In this document: piece after piece, positions 1 to 8,868 of the stretch
Numbering within the stretch: position 1 is the stretch's first letter
Layout: each line of letters starts with the position of its first letter
From: Zygnema cylindricum
Lineage: Eukaryota > Streptophyta > Zygnematophyceae > Zygnematales > Zygnemataceae
Assembly (NCBI GenBank): GCA_037447655.1
Contig: JBBHKE010001141.1
Coordinates: 1-35,297, forward strand
Reading direction: 5' to 3'
Length of the DNA stretch: 35,297 nt
The notes under the pieces: model-generated
The model's database searches: none
Seen by the model: only the letters and a program-made list of their open reading frames with translations
Told to the model about the DNA's origin: nothing
Made by a program: the position numbers and the translations under genes

Positions 1-631
1 GAGATAAAATAAATAAAAAACAAAAAACAAAAAGAAAAAATGTTAAACAAAAAAAAACAAAAAATGACATACATAATTAAACAATAACTTAACCGAAAAA
101 AAAAATTGTACACATTACAGAATTGTGAACAAATAGAAATACAAACACACCAGAAATTTCTTTTCTTTCTCCCTCCTCTTCCTTCAACTCTCCTTTTTTC
201 AAAAATGAGTACTCCTCAAAAATTTGCATTTTTCCCGCAGAGTGCCGCGTGGATATTGCCACGTGTCCTCCACTGGAAGATGCCACGTGGCACTCCCCTG
301 AGTCAGAAATAGAGGCCCCGGAGTTTTTCCGAGTGGCGTACGGATGACTGACACGTGTACTAGAAAGGGGGAGGGGAGAAGGAAGGACAGAATTTTCAGA
401 AATAGGTCTCCTGGAAAGTGTTTTGGAGAGACTATTCCGGGCGGCAGCCATGGCGGGTAGGCGGATAGCGACAAAATAGTGACACGTCAGCATTCTTGAG
501 ATGACGACTAGGCTAGAGTGACGTCACTATTCGCATTTTTCACATTTTAATAAGGAACGAATAGCGCAACAGAGTGGGATTATGGTAGGAATGACGTCAT
601 GGTTTACCGTTGGGGAGGTCGGAAAATACTG
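1..631. other. Unassigned AT-rich DNA, no gene seen
   Basis: The first 70 bases are A-rich low-complexity sequence. The rest holds only short open frames with no recognisable domain. Between about 250 and 600 there are several perfect palindromic hexamers and octamers, listed separately. I see no coding feature. Confidence 0.6.
260..599. promoter_or_regulatory. Cluster of CACGTG and TGACGTCA palindromes
   Basis: CACGTG occurs at 260-265, 284-289 and 352-357. TGACGTCA occurs at 519-526 and 592-599, the latter inside ATGACGTCAT. Such cores are bound by bHLH and bZIP factors in many eukaryotes (G-box and CRE/C-box). Five in 340 bases is dense, but no transcript or TATA-gene arrangement is visible next to them. 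A regulatory role is inference. They may be part of an old unrecognised repeat. Confidence 0.25.
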
Positions 632-633
632 TA

Positions 634-850
634 CACCGTGAATCGCTATTAGGGTTAATGTTTTTTTCGTCTCTTTAAGCATCTTTTTTCCGTACACGTA
701 TGTTGGCTTTTAGATCGGACAGTCGCGATTGAAAGGTAAGATTCTCAGGTTCCGATTGACGGTCTTAAACTGAAAATCAGGAAGGTGTGTACGGATAAAA
801 TATGTTTTAAGGTGCGAAAACATCATTAACACTAGTGGCGATACACGGTG
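634..850 (+). mobile_element. MITE-like foldback element, copy I (TA-flanked)
   Basis: The ends are inverted repeats of about 65-70 bases. The left arm begins CACCGTGAATCGCTATTAG and the reverse complement of the right arm begins CACCGTGTATCGCCACTAG. Both arms continue through GTTAATG to a CCGTACAC motif. The element is flanked by TA at 632-633 and 851-852, the target duplication of Tc1/mariner-type elements. There is no transposase frame, so it is non-autonomous. The centre (about 715-775) is related to the centre of copy II in the opposite orientation. Confidence 0.7.
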
Positions 851-860
851 TACACCGTGT
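843..860. repeat. 18-bp perfect palindrome at the junction of the two foldback elements
   Basis: ACACGGTGTACACCGTGT equals its own reverse complement. It is made by the right end of copy I, the shared TA and the left end of copy II. Confidence 0.85.
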
Positions 861-1054
861 GCTATTTGTGTTAATAATTTTCTCGTCACTTAAAACGTCT
901 TTTCTTTGTACACACTTGACCGCTATGGGAAGGTGAGAATCTTGGCTTTAAATCGCAACCGTCAGATCCGTAATTCGACAAGCATGTACGGAGAAAAGAT
1001 GTTTTAAGCGGCAAAAAAAAAAAAAAACTTTAATAGCGAGCGACACACGGGGTG
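853..1054 (-). mobile_element. MITE-like foldback element, copy II, inverted relative to copy I
   Basis: The left arm starts CACCGTGTGCTATTTGTG and runs to TTTGTACACAC. The right arm, reverse-complemented, starts CACCCCGTGTGTCGC and runs to CTCCGTACATGC. It carries an A-run (about 1013-1027) not seen in copy I. The left TA (851-852) is shared with copy I; the right TA is not preserved. The central sequence matches copy I when reverse-complemented, for example around the shared GATTCTCA, so the two lie in opposite orientation. No coding capacity. Confidence 0.6.
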
Positions 1055-1115
1055 GTGTTCAATAAAATGTTTGACATTTAGTGCGGAGTGGATAGAGGGT
1101 GCGATGATCTCAAAC

Positions 1116-1963
1116 CATAGTTGTTCAAATCGCGCGATTTTTTCATTTTTTCCGATTGAAACTTATAATTCGTGACTTTTGAAAAATTCGGAAAAAAACG
1201 TGTGCTGTAAACTGAAACTGAAAATTTACGGGAACTTGTAAACAAATTACTGTAACTGTACATTTTTTTATGGATATGTACGGCATAAAACGGGAAATAT
1301 GCGTCGTACTTATTGGTACTTTTTGTTCAGTGAACTGAACAGGAATACCACGGAAGTTGTACGTTATATAATCGAAAATGTACGGACATTTCAAAAAGAG
1401 ACATTGAACGTCACAATAATTTCGCGCGTTCAGTTTTAAATTTGTACGGGCGTCTTCCTCAAAATTTTTTGAAAGAAGACGCCATGGAACATTGAAAACG
1501 AAACCGCGAGTCTGTATTTTATTTTTTTGGAGTAATGCGCTGTCTGCGAGATAGAGAAAGAATGCTGACAAAGAAGGCTGACAGAAGGCGGCCATATTTG
1601 TCTGTCAGATAGGCTCGGACAGACGAAATTTCATAAAATTTTACCTTCGTGGCATTCGACCCGGGTACGTCAAGTGCGTAGCGTACCCTAATGTGAACGA
1701 CAACACTACCAGTTGGTGAAGAAGTTCCGATACCAGCAAGGAGTATGATAAAAATTTAAAGAGTTTATTGTTTTACCGCTCATTTAACGGAAAAAACCTG
1801 CAAACAGCGTTATATGTAATAGTTTTTTGTTTTTTTATATACGGAATAGTACGGAAGGAAATTCATTAACTATTTTTTGCGATTTGATCAAAAGGTTCAA
1901 TGCGTTTGTTACGTATAATTTGTCGCGTACGGTACTTCGCACTAATCGTCGTGAACAACTATG
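1116..1963 (+). mobile_element. hAT-like non-autonomous element h1
   Basis: Begins CATAGTTGTTCA and ends TGAACAACTATG, a perfect 12-bp terminal inverted repeat. It is flanked by TCTCAAAC at 1108-1115 and 1964-1971. An 8-bp duplication with CA(T)AG-type ends is the mark of hAT transposons. There is no long open frame and no transposase motif, so it would need a transposase in trans. A 14-bp palindrome AAATCGCGCGATTT lies just inside the left end (1127-1140). The sequence is related along its length to h2. Confidence 0.75.
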
Positions 1964-1971
1964 TCTCAAAC

Positions 1972-2937
1972 CATAGTTCTTTGAATCGTGCGTTTTATTC
2001 TTTTTTTCCGATTTCTACTTACAATTCGTGACTTTTGAAAAAATCACAAAAAAAAGAAGATTAAACGTAGAGTGCTTTCTTTTCGTTAAACTGAACAACA
2101 ATTTTAAGGGAAATATACAGACTTTGACGAAAAGATACGTTGCACTTCTTAGCACTTTTTGTCCGGTAAACTGAATACGAATTTTACAGAAAGTGTATAG
2201 AATTTTACCAAAAAATGTACGTAATTTTACGAAAAGAGACGTTGCAGTGTTTCACCATTTGCGCGCGGTAAGTTTGAATTTTGTACGATCGTCTTCTTCA
2301 AAAAAAATTTAGAGAAGCCGCCATGAAAACAAATCTTCAAGAAAGTCACAATTACTAGCGCCACGGAAGTGGTCAGTGAAACTGTTCAAGCCGTTGTCGA
2401 AGCAGTTACAAACCACGACAGAAGCAACTATGCCTAGATCTCGATGACATTTTATGTCGTGCCATGCTGAATGTTGAAAATTGTGATTTGTATATTGTCA
2501 CTACTTTGTTTTTTTGCAATCGTATGCTCTGTGAGAGATAGAGAGAGAAGGTCATGGCTGGATGTCTGTCAGATAGTCTCAGACAAATGGAAAATATGAC
2601 TCTGACCAAAAGGTGGCGTTAGCCAGGATTTGAACCTTGCCCTACAGGTTGTCATAATAGGCTATCTGACAATCATCCGTACTCAATTGATGTAAAAATT
2701 TCGATACACACTTGGAGTGTGGTACCTATTTAAATACAAAGAATAGTTTAGCGCTCATTTAACGGGAAATGTACAAACTGCGGTACATGTAAAATTCAAA
2801 TAAAAATATAAAATTTACATGTACGGAGTACGGATACAAAATCATTGACGATTTTCTTTTTTCAGATCGTTCAATGCGTAACTTACGTATAATTCGCACG
2901 TTTGAATCGTGCGTAAAATGTCGTTTGAACAACAATG
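1972..2937 (+). mobile_element. hAT-like non-autonomous element h2
   Basis: Begins CATAGTTCTTTGAATCG and ends CGTTTGAACAACAATG, a degenerate version of the h1 inverted repeat. The flanks are TCTCAAAC at 1964-1971 (shared with h1) and 2938-2945. It is a diverged direct copy of h1 and about 120 bp longer. On the minus strand, 2626-2636 reads GGTTCAAATCC, a fit to the Pol III box B consensus, inside a tRNA-like 3' half. No transposase frame. Confidence 0.72.
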
Positions 2938-2945
2938 TCTCAAAC

Positions 2946-4163
2946 CCTATGGAAATTTCTTTCAACTCAAACATTATCAGTAATTTATTAAGGTTTCGCA
3001 CGGAACATCGTAATAAATGGCCACTGTGATAAATATTCCAGTGTAAAACCTGAAACAAGGAACAAAGGATTTGTTAGAAAGAATGAAAGAAAATAAAGTC
3101 TCCCAATAAAGTAATTTTCAAGATTACTAAAATGTAAAATGTATGGATAAACCCAAACAATTCAGGACTAAGTATTACCACTGGCACAATTGACTAAAAC
3201 GTGAAGTCGCCAAAGCTAATTACTCACAGCCCTTACAAACTAAGACTCACAACCGTCAAGATCGACAATGTGGACCAATTCTGTTGGTGAAAGATTTAGA
3301 AGAGGTTTAGAATGCCTTCCTCTATCATTTGACACCATAGTTCTTCCTAAAGAAGGGTCGTTGTTTCAACTCTTTGGAGGGCGACGGGTAGACGTTGGCG
3401 GTAAAAAGTCGCAATGGGACGCGACCAGGGCTCTCGAGTCTTATCAATTCAAAGGTTGTGAAGACCAATCATCGAGAAGGTTGTCGGGTGAATTATTAAA
3501 GGCACATTGTCACCGAGAACAACATGATATGATGACGAATTGATGACAAATTGATGATGAATTGATGATGATATTGATGACGATAAGTTTTTAGTTTTAA
3601 AAATAATAGTTATGAAATGTCACAAAATGAGTTTGGGAATCCTTTCCCTTCCCCTCTTTCCCTCCCAACTATGCTTACCTCCATTATAACCATATAACCA
3701 AAATAGAGTTTGCATTCATTTGGGCGTGCAGTTGGTAAAACAAGATATGTGAGGTCAATCATCTAAGTGTGGTTTCCCATTTCCTAATTGAGTTTATTCA
3801 TCACTTAATTCATTCAATTTTTGAATTCCATTCAAATTTGCATTTTAGTTTTTACGCAAGCAATCAAAGGTAATGGTCTTGCCTTACAATAATAACGTCA
3901 AAATTGAAAAACGGAAAAAAATGTGACAAAAAAAAACACTTTTGACAGCCCAAGAAAGGTTAAACTCAAAAAGTGATGTGTGGTGTAGTGTCGTTGTATA
4001 AATGTGGTGATTTGATAATTCATCACCTTGAACTTGTTTGCTTGATGATACTATATCTTTGTCCCCATCATCCCTCGTATTGCACACAACGATTCACTTG
4101 ATTTCTTTTGACACCTATTCTCTTTCACATAAAGTGGTTAGAGTTTTGTGAAAATCTTAAGGT
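2946..4163. other. Unassigned DNA between hAT-like pair and copia element A
   Basis: No domain, LTR or tRNA gene is recognised. A 91-codon open frame at 3268-3543 has no recognisable motif and ends in an imperfect GATGA repeat (about 3525-3585), so I do not call it a gene. The right end, TCATA at 4164-4168, is the target duplication of the next element. Confidence 0.6.
3525..3585. repeat. Imperfect GATGA/TTGATGA short tandem repeat
   Basis: Units such as GATGACGAAT, TGATGACAAAT and TGATGATGAAT follow one another for about 60 bases. This is simple-sequence DNA without coding meaning. Confidence 0.6.
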
Positions 4164-4382
4164 TCATATGTTGAAATTAATAAATTTCTATAGTATTTTC
4201 TAGGCATAAATATGTTAGTATAAAAAGAAAAAGAAAAGGCAGACAGCCTGCCTCCACCTCCTCCCTCTAGCCACCATACTTGTTGTAGTCACTGAAGGAT
4301 AGAGAAGGTGGTTGAGCCATGGCTACCTTAGTTCAGCAAGCAAGACTAAAGAGTGACTAATGTCACTCTCAACAAAAGGTTG

Positions 4383-4458
4383 AGTTCGGCAGGACTCGAA
4401 TCTCCGACCGGTAGAGTACGGCGTAGCCGTTGGCTCTAATCAGTCTGTCGTAGAAGTC
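4383..4458 (-). other. tRNA-like stretch inside the family A LTR (antisense)
   Basis: Read on the minus strand it has a D-arm-like block and GATTCGAGTCC, close to box B. The 3' part CCGAACTC can partly pair with a 5' GACTTC. The same stretch is at 9771-9847 and 27149-27225, where box B is the perfect GGTTCGAGTCC. A functional tRNA is unlikely because no clean anticodon stem forms. A captured tRNA or SINE head in the ancestral LTR is likelier. Confidence 0.45.
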
Positions 4459-4939
4459 TGTTAGGATACATAGGGTTTGAATTGTATTTAAAGTTGTACG
4501 TGGTCTTGTAACCGATTAACTGAAACGTAAACAAAGGAACATAGAAGTAGTTAAAGTTTCACTGCGGACGTCATTTCGCACGAAACAAATGAATCGGACA
4601 TTTTTTTTGACGACCATTATTTAATCTCGTATTTAATCCAACGACATACATCACTGCCGAGATCGTGGAATGATTACTTTGGCGTTTATGGACGTGCCAT
4701 GACCTGGCGCTGAGTGGAAGGATGGCATTTGATCGCAGGAAATCCGGGGAACATACGGATGAGTGGAAAACTGACACGCGTCCACTCAGTGGCCTTGTGG
4801 TACGCAGGCCGTACAAAAGGACATTGACCATAGTATCTCTCTGTACATTACAGTCATGTGATTTGTTCGTACTTCAGTAGATAGGGGTTGTGAAGGGGTT
4901 TAGGACTTAGGAAAGTCACCTCCCTCTAAGAGAGCTTTG

Positions 4940-4946
4940 TATAAAA
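4940..4946 (+). promoter_or_regulatory. TATA box of the A1 5' LTR
   Basis: TATAAAA follows a TCTAAGAGAGCTTTG block that is also present in the 3' LTR copy. The spacing of about 200 bases to the gag ATG suits an LTR promoter with a short leader. Confidence 0.6.
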
Positions 4947-5142
4947 TTAGAATTTTTGCCGGATCAAAACTTATCGGCTGGTTGGCCGATTTCAGTGATT
5001 CTTTTTGCTACGCACTCAAGGGAGTCTAGACTGCACACGGATTCAGTTAGACTATCAGTTTGCCTTTTTGGGCAGCAATGGTTGTGGCTTGAAGTGGGTT
5101 AGTTGAAAAGTATCTAGAGGCTTTCCTATATTCTGTAGTCCA

Positions 5143-6274
5143 ATGGAGGACAAAAAATTTCAGGTTATGGGCCCACCCTCTAGGGTGCCCACCATCAATG
5201 GATCTAGGTTCATCTATTGGGAAGCCATGATCATGGGGGCTTTGTGCGAAAAACGATACTGGGGTATCGTCAGTGGACAAGTGAAACGCCCACCTTTCGC
5301 GAACTCCACCAAGATTTGTAGGAGTAAGGTTTCCTGCAGGAGCGACTGCTTCAACGGAGGAGGCAGATCATGGGGACAGCAGTGTGTCCGAAAAAGGGAA
5401 AAGGAAGGAGACACCCCTCACTCGTATTGCCACGGCACCTGGAGCGGCGGTTGTGAAGACCGTGGAAAACGATACTAAAATGTGGGAAGACGTAAACATG
5501 GCTGCCAAGAACTTCATTCTAAGGCACCTCACTCAAGCTTTGGCCACCCCTCACCTTCACATTTAAAAGGTCGAGGAGTTGTGGGTGAGTTTGGTGGAGA
5601 TCTATAGAGCGGGTACTATTCAAGGGCTCCAGTTGGCTGAGCTGAAGCTAGTGAGCTACACTTACAAAGGAGGAAAGATGTTAGATTATTGTAATGATCT
5701 TTCTTTTTTGTATATGGTTATAGAAAGTGCCAGGTGGACAGGTACAATCAAGATGAAAGTAAACACTCTCATCATGAAGTTACCAGACGAGTAAGAAAAC
5801 ATAGTGTACAGAGTACATGAAATGAGTGATAGTTCATGGAAGTGGAATACAGTGGTCCGGATGATACTGGTGTAGGAAAACACCATGGAGATTAGGAGAG
5901 GAGGAAAGAGCATTCAAGCTCTCACTGCAGGAGGGGACCAATGGGGGAAGGACTCGAAGAAACCGTACAAAGGGGAAAGAGATCAGTTTGGAGGACTAAG
6001 GCCCCCAATGGGCCTTTGTCATTTTTGCAAAAAGTTGGGACACTTTATCGCGGATTGTGTCAAGCTGTCGCAGCTGGGGCTCCAAGAGAACCGTGGAGGG
6101 GGTTCTTCCGAAAGGAAGAAAAAAGCACTTGTGGTCACAAAAGTGACAGGAGAAACTGAGGACAAGTCCTCTGAGGAGGATTGGGAGCTTCTTCTTGACG
6201 AGAGTCTGGAGGAGAAGGAGATCCCTCGAAAACAGAAGTGTGCCCTCGGAGCAATGCGGGAAGCTCCACAGGAA
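5143..6274 (+). pseudogene. Copia Gag, element A1 (broken)
   Basis: The Gag nucleocapsid precursor would package element RNA. The ATG at 5143 lies 20 bases before the LTR end, and the frame runs through the LTR border and the primer-binding site, read as VMGPPSRVP. Then comes a copia-Gag start with INGSRFIYWEAM. The frame changes between about 5320 and 5384, and later has stops at about 5564, 5792 and 5873. The zinc knuckle CHFCKKLGHFIADC (CX2CX4HX4C) at 6017-6058 is intact and identifies the nucleocapsid end. The start is chosen because family B and C copies also start gag inside the LTR. Confidence 0.85.
5163..5175 (+). other. Primer-binding site of A1: complement of the tRNA-iMet anticodon arm
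   Basis: GGTTATGGGCCCA directly follows the LTR end. It is the reverse complement of TGGGCCCATAACC, the conserved anticodon stem-loop of eukaryotic initiator tRNA-Met. It is not the 3' end of any tRNA, and the usual TGG for the CCA tail is absent. This is the half-tRNA type of site described for Drosophila copia. The same bases are read as Gag codons VMGP. Confidence 0.8.
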
Positions 6275-6747
6275 GGATGGATTATTTATTCAGGTTCATT
6301 CGTGCATATATGTCGTGATAAGCATCTCTTTACTAATCTAAGAAAAATCCCTACTGTAGAGATAGAGTATGGGGATAGGAGAGTTGTTGCAACAGATCTA
6401 GTGGAATGGTAGATCTGAAAGTCTTAGTGGAGGGAAAGATTTTTATACTCACCTTCTCAGATGTACTCTACATTCTTCAGCTAAGTAAATATCTTGTCTC
6501 AACGTCAGTGTTAGATGACAAAGAGTTTGATATCTTCACTAGAAAGGGAGTCTTTAGAGCTAAATATGGGGATGAAGTTTACTTCTCGACAGATAAGGGT
6601 AGCCAAGGAATGTTTAGGCTTAACCTGAGTTGTGAAAAGAAGAATACTTACTATGTTGGTGATCCAAAGTTGCTGATTTGGCATAAGCGATTGGGGCATT
6701 TGCAATTTGATAGGTTGAGGGAAATGAAAAATCTTGGTGTAGTATAA
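6275..6747 (+). pseudogene. Copia protease and GAG-pre-integrase region, A1 (broken)
   Basis: The aspartic protease would cleave the polyprotein. The active-site triplet is read as GWIIYSGSFVHI, with Tyr (TAT, 6287-6289) where the catalytic Asp should be. A frameshift near 6405 moves the reading from frame 2 to frame 1. There it continues through the LVSTSVL stretch and the pre-integrase motif LLIWHKRLGHLQFDRL (the HH part of the HHCC finger) to a stop at 6745. The loss of Asp alone would abolish activity. Confidence 0.88.
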
Positions 6748-7640
6748 AGCATTTAGTTTGGGGATAATGAAATGATGGATGATTGTAGTGGTTGCGCTCA
6801 AGTTAAGGCTCACAGACTTCCCTTTCCCAAAGATGCCAAATATTGAGGTGAGAAAGTAGTAGATCTGGTCCACATAGATATATGGGGACCTACAAAAGTA
6901 CCTTCGGTTGGAGGAAAGAGGTTTATGTTGACAATAACCGATGAGTGATCTAGATACTCTAGAGTCTACTTCCTAAAAACAAATTTTGAAACATAAACTT
7001 ACTTCAAAGAATTTAAAGCTTGGAATGAGAAGTTGCATGGAACCCCCATTAAGAGGATATGGAGTGATAATTGGGGGGGATATGCCTCTAACCAGTTTGA
7101 GGAATGCTTGAGAGATGAGGGAGTTCAGCACCAGAAAACAGTACCATATAACCCGAAACAAAATGGGGTAGCTAAGAAGTTGAACCGAACACTAAGAGAT
7201 AGTGCATATAGTATGTTGGCCGACAAGAAAATAAGAAAGAGATTTTGGGCAAAGGCCATGAACTGTGCCAACTACATTAAAAATAGAGTCCTTAGCTGAA
7301 GTGTAAAGGGAATGACACCTTATGAGAGAATGGTGGGAAGGAAACCAGATATATCTCACCTTAAAGTATTCGGCAGCTAATTTTATAGTTTGGACACGAA
7401 TAAGAAAAACTAAAAACTAGATGCTAAGGGAAAACCCGGATACTTTGTAGGATATGATGAGGGTGTCAAGGGATATAGAGTCTATGACTTAGCAAAGAGA
7501 GATATCATTCTAGTCAAACACCTAGTTGTCATGGATGAAGGGAAGTCATTTGACCCCTTCAATAACACCAAAAAGATAAGAATCAGTTTTGAGTCCGAAA
7601 GTGAGGAGAACTCGGTTTTCCCAAAAGGGATATGAGTGAA
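6748..7640 (+). pseudogene. Copia integrase, A1 (broken)
   Basis: The rve-type integrase would join element DNA to the host genome. CSGC (about 6787-6798) completes the HHCC finger. The first catalytic Asp is in VHIDIWGPT. The second is in IWSDNWGGYAS. The third position reads QNGVAKKLNRT, with Lys replacing the catalytic Glu. In-frame stops include TGA at 6946-6948 (a Trp position in related copies) and stops near 6844, 7297 and 7378. The region ends with a GYFVGYDEGVKGYRVYD motif typical of copia pol. Confidence 0.9.
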
Positions 7641-8465
7641 ACAGTGATTGCAGATTCAAGGGAGATCCAAGATACAGAGATCTACCGTAAACCTCACATA
7701 TTTCTATGGACTTTGAGGAGACAGAAGAGGAGGAACCGGAATCGGCTTCCATGGATAGGGGAGCCGTTGAGACAACAAGGATAAATCTAAGACTTCCCTC
7801 CATTCCAGCCTGGAGTTTGATGGAGGGAGTAAGAGCAACAAAAGGATACAATAAAAATAGGTCGCTCATAAGGTAACTAAGCTATCTTAACCTGATGAAC
7901 CTCTGCATACTCGGAGGCAGTGAACAGTTCGGAGAAAGACAGATGGATAAAAGCCATAAATGATGAGATGGCCTCTCTCATGGAAGCAAATACTTGGTAG
8001 CTAGCGGACTCCCCTCCGACCAGAAAACCAATTGGTTGTAAATAGGTGTTTAACCTAAATCTCAACCCAGATAATACCATTGAAAGATATAAGGCTCGGT
8101 TGGTAGCAAAGGGGTTCACCCAAAAGGAGGGGATTGATTATGAGGAGACTTTTGCTCTAGTTGTTCGGTTCCCATCAATAAAGATTCTCCTCAGTCTAGC
8201 GGTAGGAAGACATAGAAATACACCAGATGGAAAATAAGACCGCCTTTCTCAATGGTGATTTAGAGGAAGAAATTTTCATGAGGTAACTAGAGGGGTTCGT
8301 GGAGGAAGGAGAAGAGAGCAAAGTCTGTAAGCTCATAAAGTCCTTATATGGATTGAAGTAGGCTCGCGACAGTGGAACAAGAAACTAGATGAGTTTCTCA
8401 ACGATGTAGAATAAATCCGGATCAGCTCTGAACATTCTATCTATATGTTTTGTTGAAAAGAGGTA
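7641..8465 (+). pseudogene. Reverse transcriptase, N-terminal half, A1 (broken)
   Basis: The RVT_2-type RT is recognised by [20 protein letters not shown] followed by [15 protein letters not shown] and [14 protein letters not shown]. Stops interrupt it, among them TAG at 8043-8045 at a Trp position and a TAG near 8360 at a Gln position. The frame then goes through WNKKLDEFLN and ISSEHSIYMFC and is cut at about 8466. The YVDD catalytic block that should follow is absent. About 7640-7900 is a poorly conserved linker. Confidence 0.88.
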
Positions 8466-8868
8466 ATTAATAGTTCACTTCCTTATTTTAGTTTTGATTT
8501 AAAGAAAGAGAGTGAGGATCAAAGGCGCGCCATGGCTGCCGCCATATTTAAAAAGTGGCAGTTTTTGCAGTAAAGGGTAATTTACTAAAATGATGCCTAA
8601 GTCTAGAATTGAACCTGCGACCTCTAGATTCTCTATAACCTAACGCCTTAACCATTAAGGCGTTACGAAACGATACACGTGACGGGTTTCATAAATATAC
8701 AAACATTAACGCAACAGCTAATTAACAGGAGACTAACCAAAAGGAGCAATTCTTGCATGTACGCGAATCTGAACCGTGTGAAATATGTTTTGATCGGACG
8801 ACCGGCATTATAGCCGCCACGCGAAGTGAGATTTTGGTGGCATACGGAGATAGTGTCACGCGGTACCA
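8466..8868. other. Foreign segment replacing the RT catalytic core of A1
   Basis: Between the ISSEHSIYMFC and VPYRQAVGSLIY blocks, related copies have about 350 bases encoding YVDD and the RT C-terminus. Here there are about 400 unrelated bases. No target duplication or inverted ends are seen, so it looks like a replacement (deletion plus insertion). The minus strand carries a tRNA-like part (8594-8668). Confidence 0.7.
8594..8668 (-). other. tRNA-like sequence, possible SINE head
   Basis: On the minus strand a Ser/Leu-tRNA-like D arm, AATGGTTAAGGCG, is followed about 35 bases later by a box-B-like GGTTCAATTCT. A 25-base hairpin (8641-8665) has two 11-base arms, TAACGCCTTAA and its complement, around CCA. 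It has no clean acceptor stem, so I take it as a tRNA-derived repeat rather than a working tRNA gene. Confidence 0.4.

Larger units (their letters stand above)
4169..5162 (+). repeat. 5' LTR of copia A1
   Basis: Starts TGTTGAAATT right after the duplication TCATA and ends AAATTTCA right before the primer-binding site. It is related over its whole length to 9558-10560 and to the solo LTR at 26937-27979. It holds a TATA box, an antisense tRNA-like stretch and, at 5143, the gag ATG. Confidence 0.93.

Noticed and set aside
89-493. Minus-strand 134-codon frame near the window start
   Set aside because: Low-complexity, Ser-rich and hydrophobic without a domain. It overlaps other chance frames and lies in the palindrome cluster.
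1143-1595. Minus-strand 150-codon frame inside h1
   Set aside because: Does not resemble a hAT transposase, is not conserved in h2 at the same place, and has no recognisable motif.
3268-3543. 91-codon open frame in otherwise empty DNA
   Set aside because: No motif is recognised and its end is made of a simple GATGA repeat. Length is within chance for this composition.
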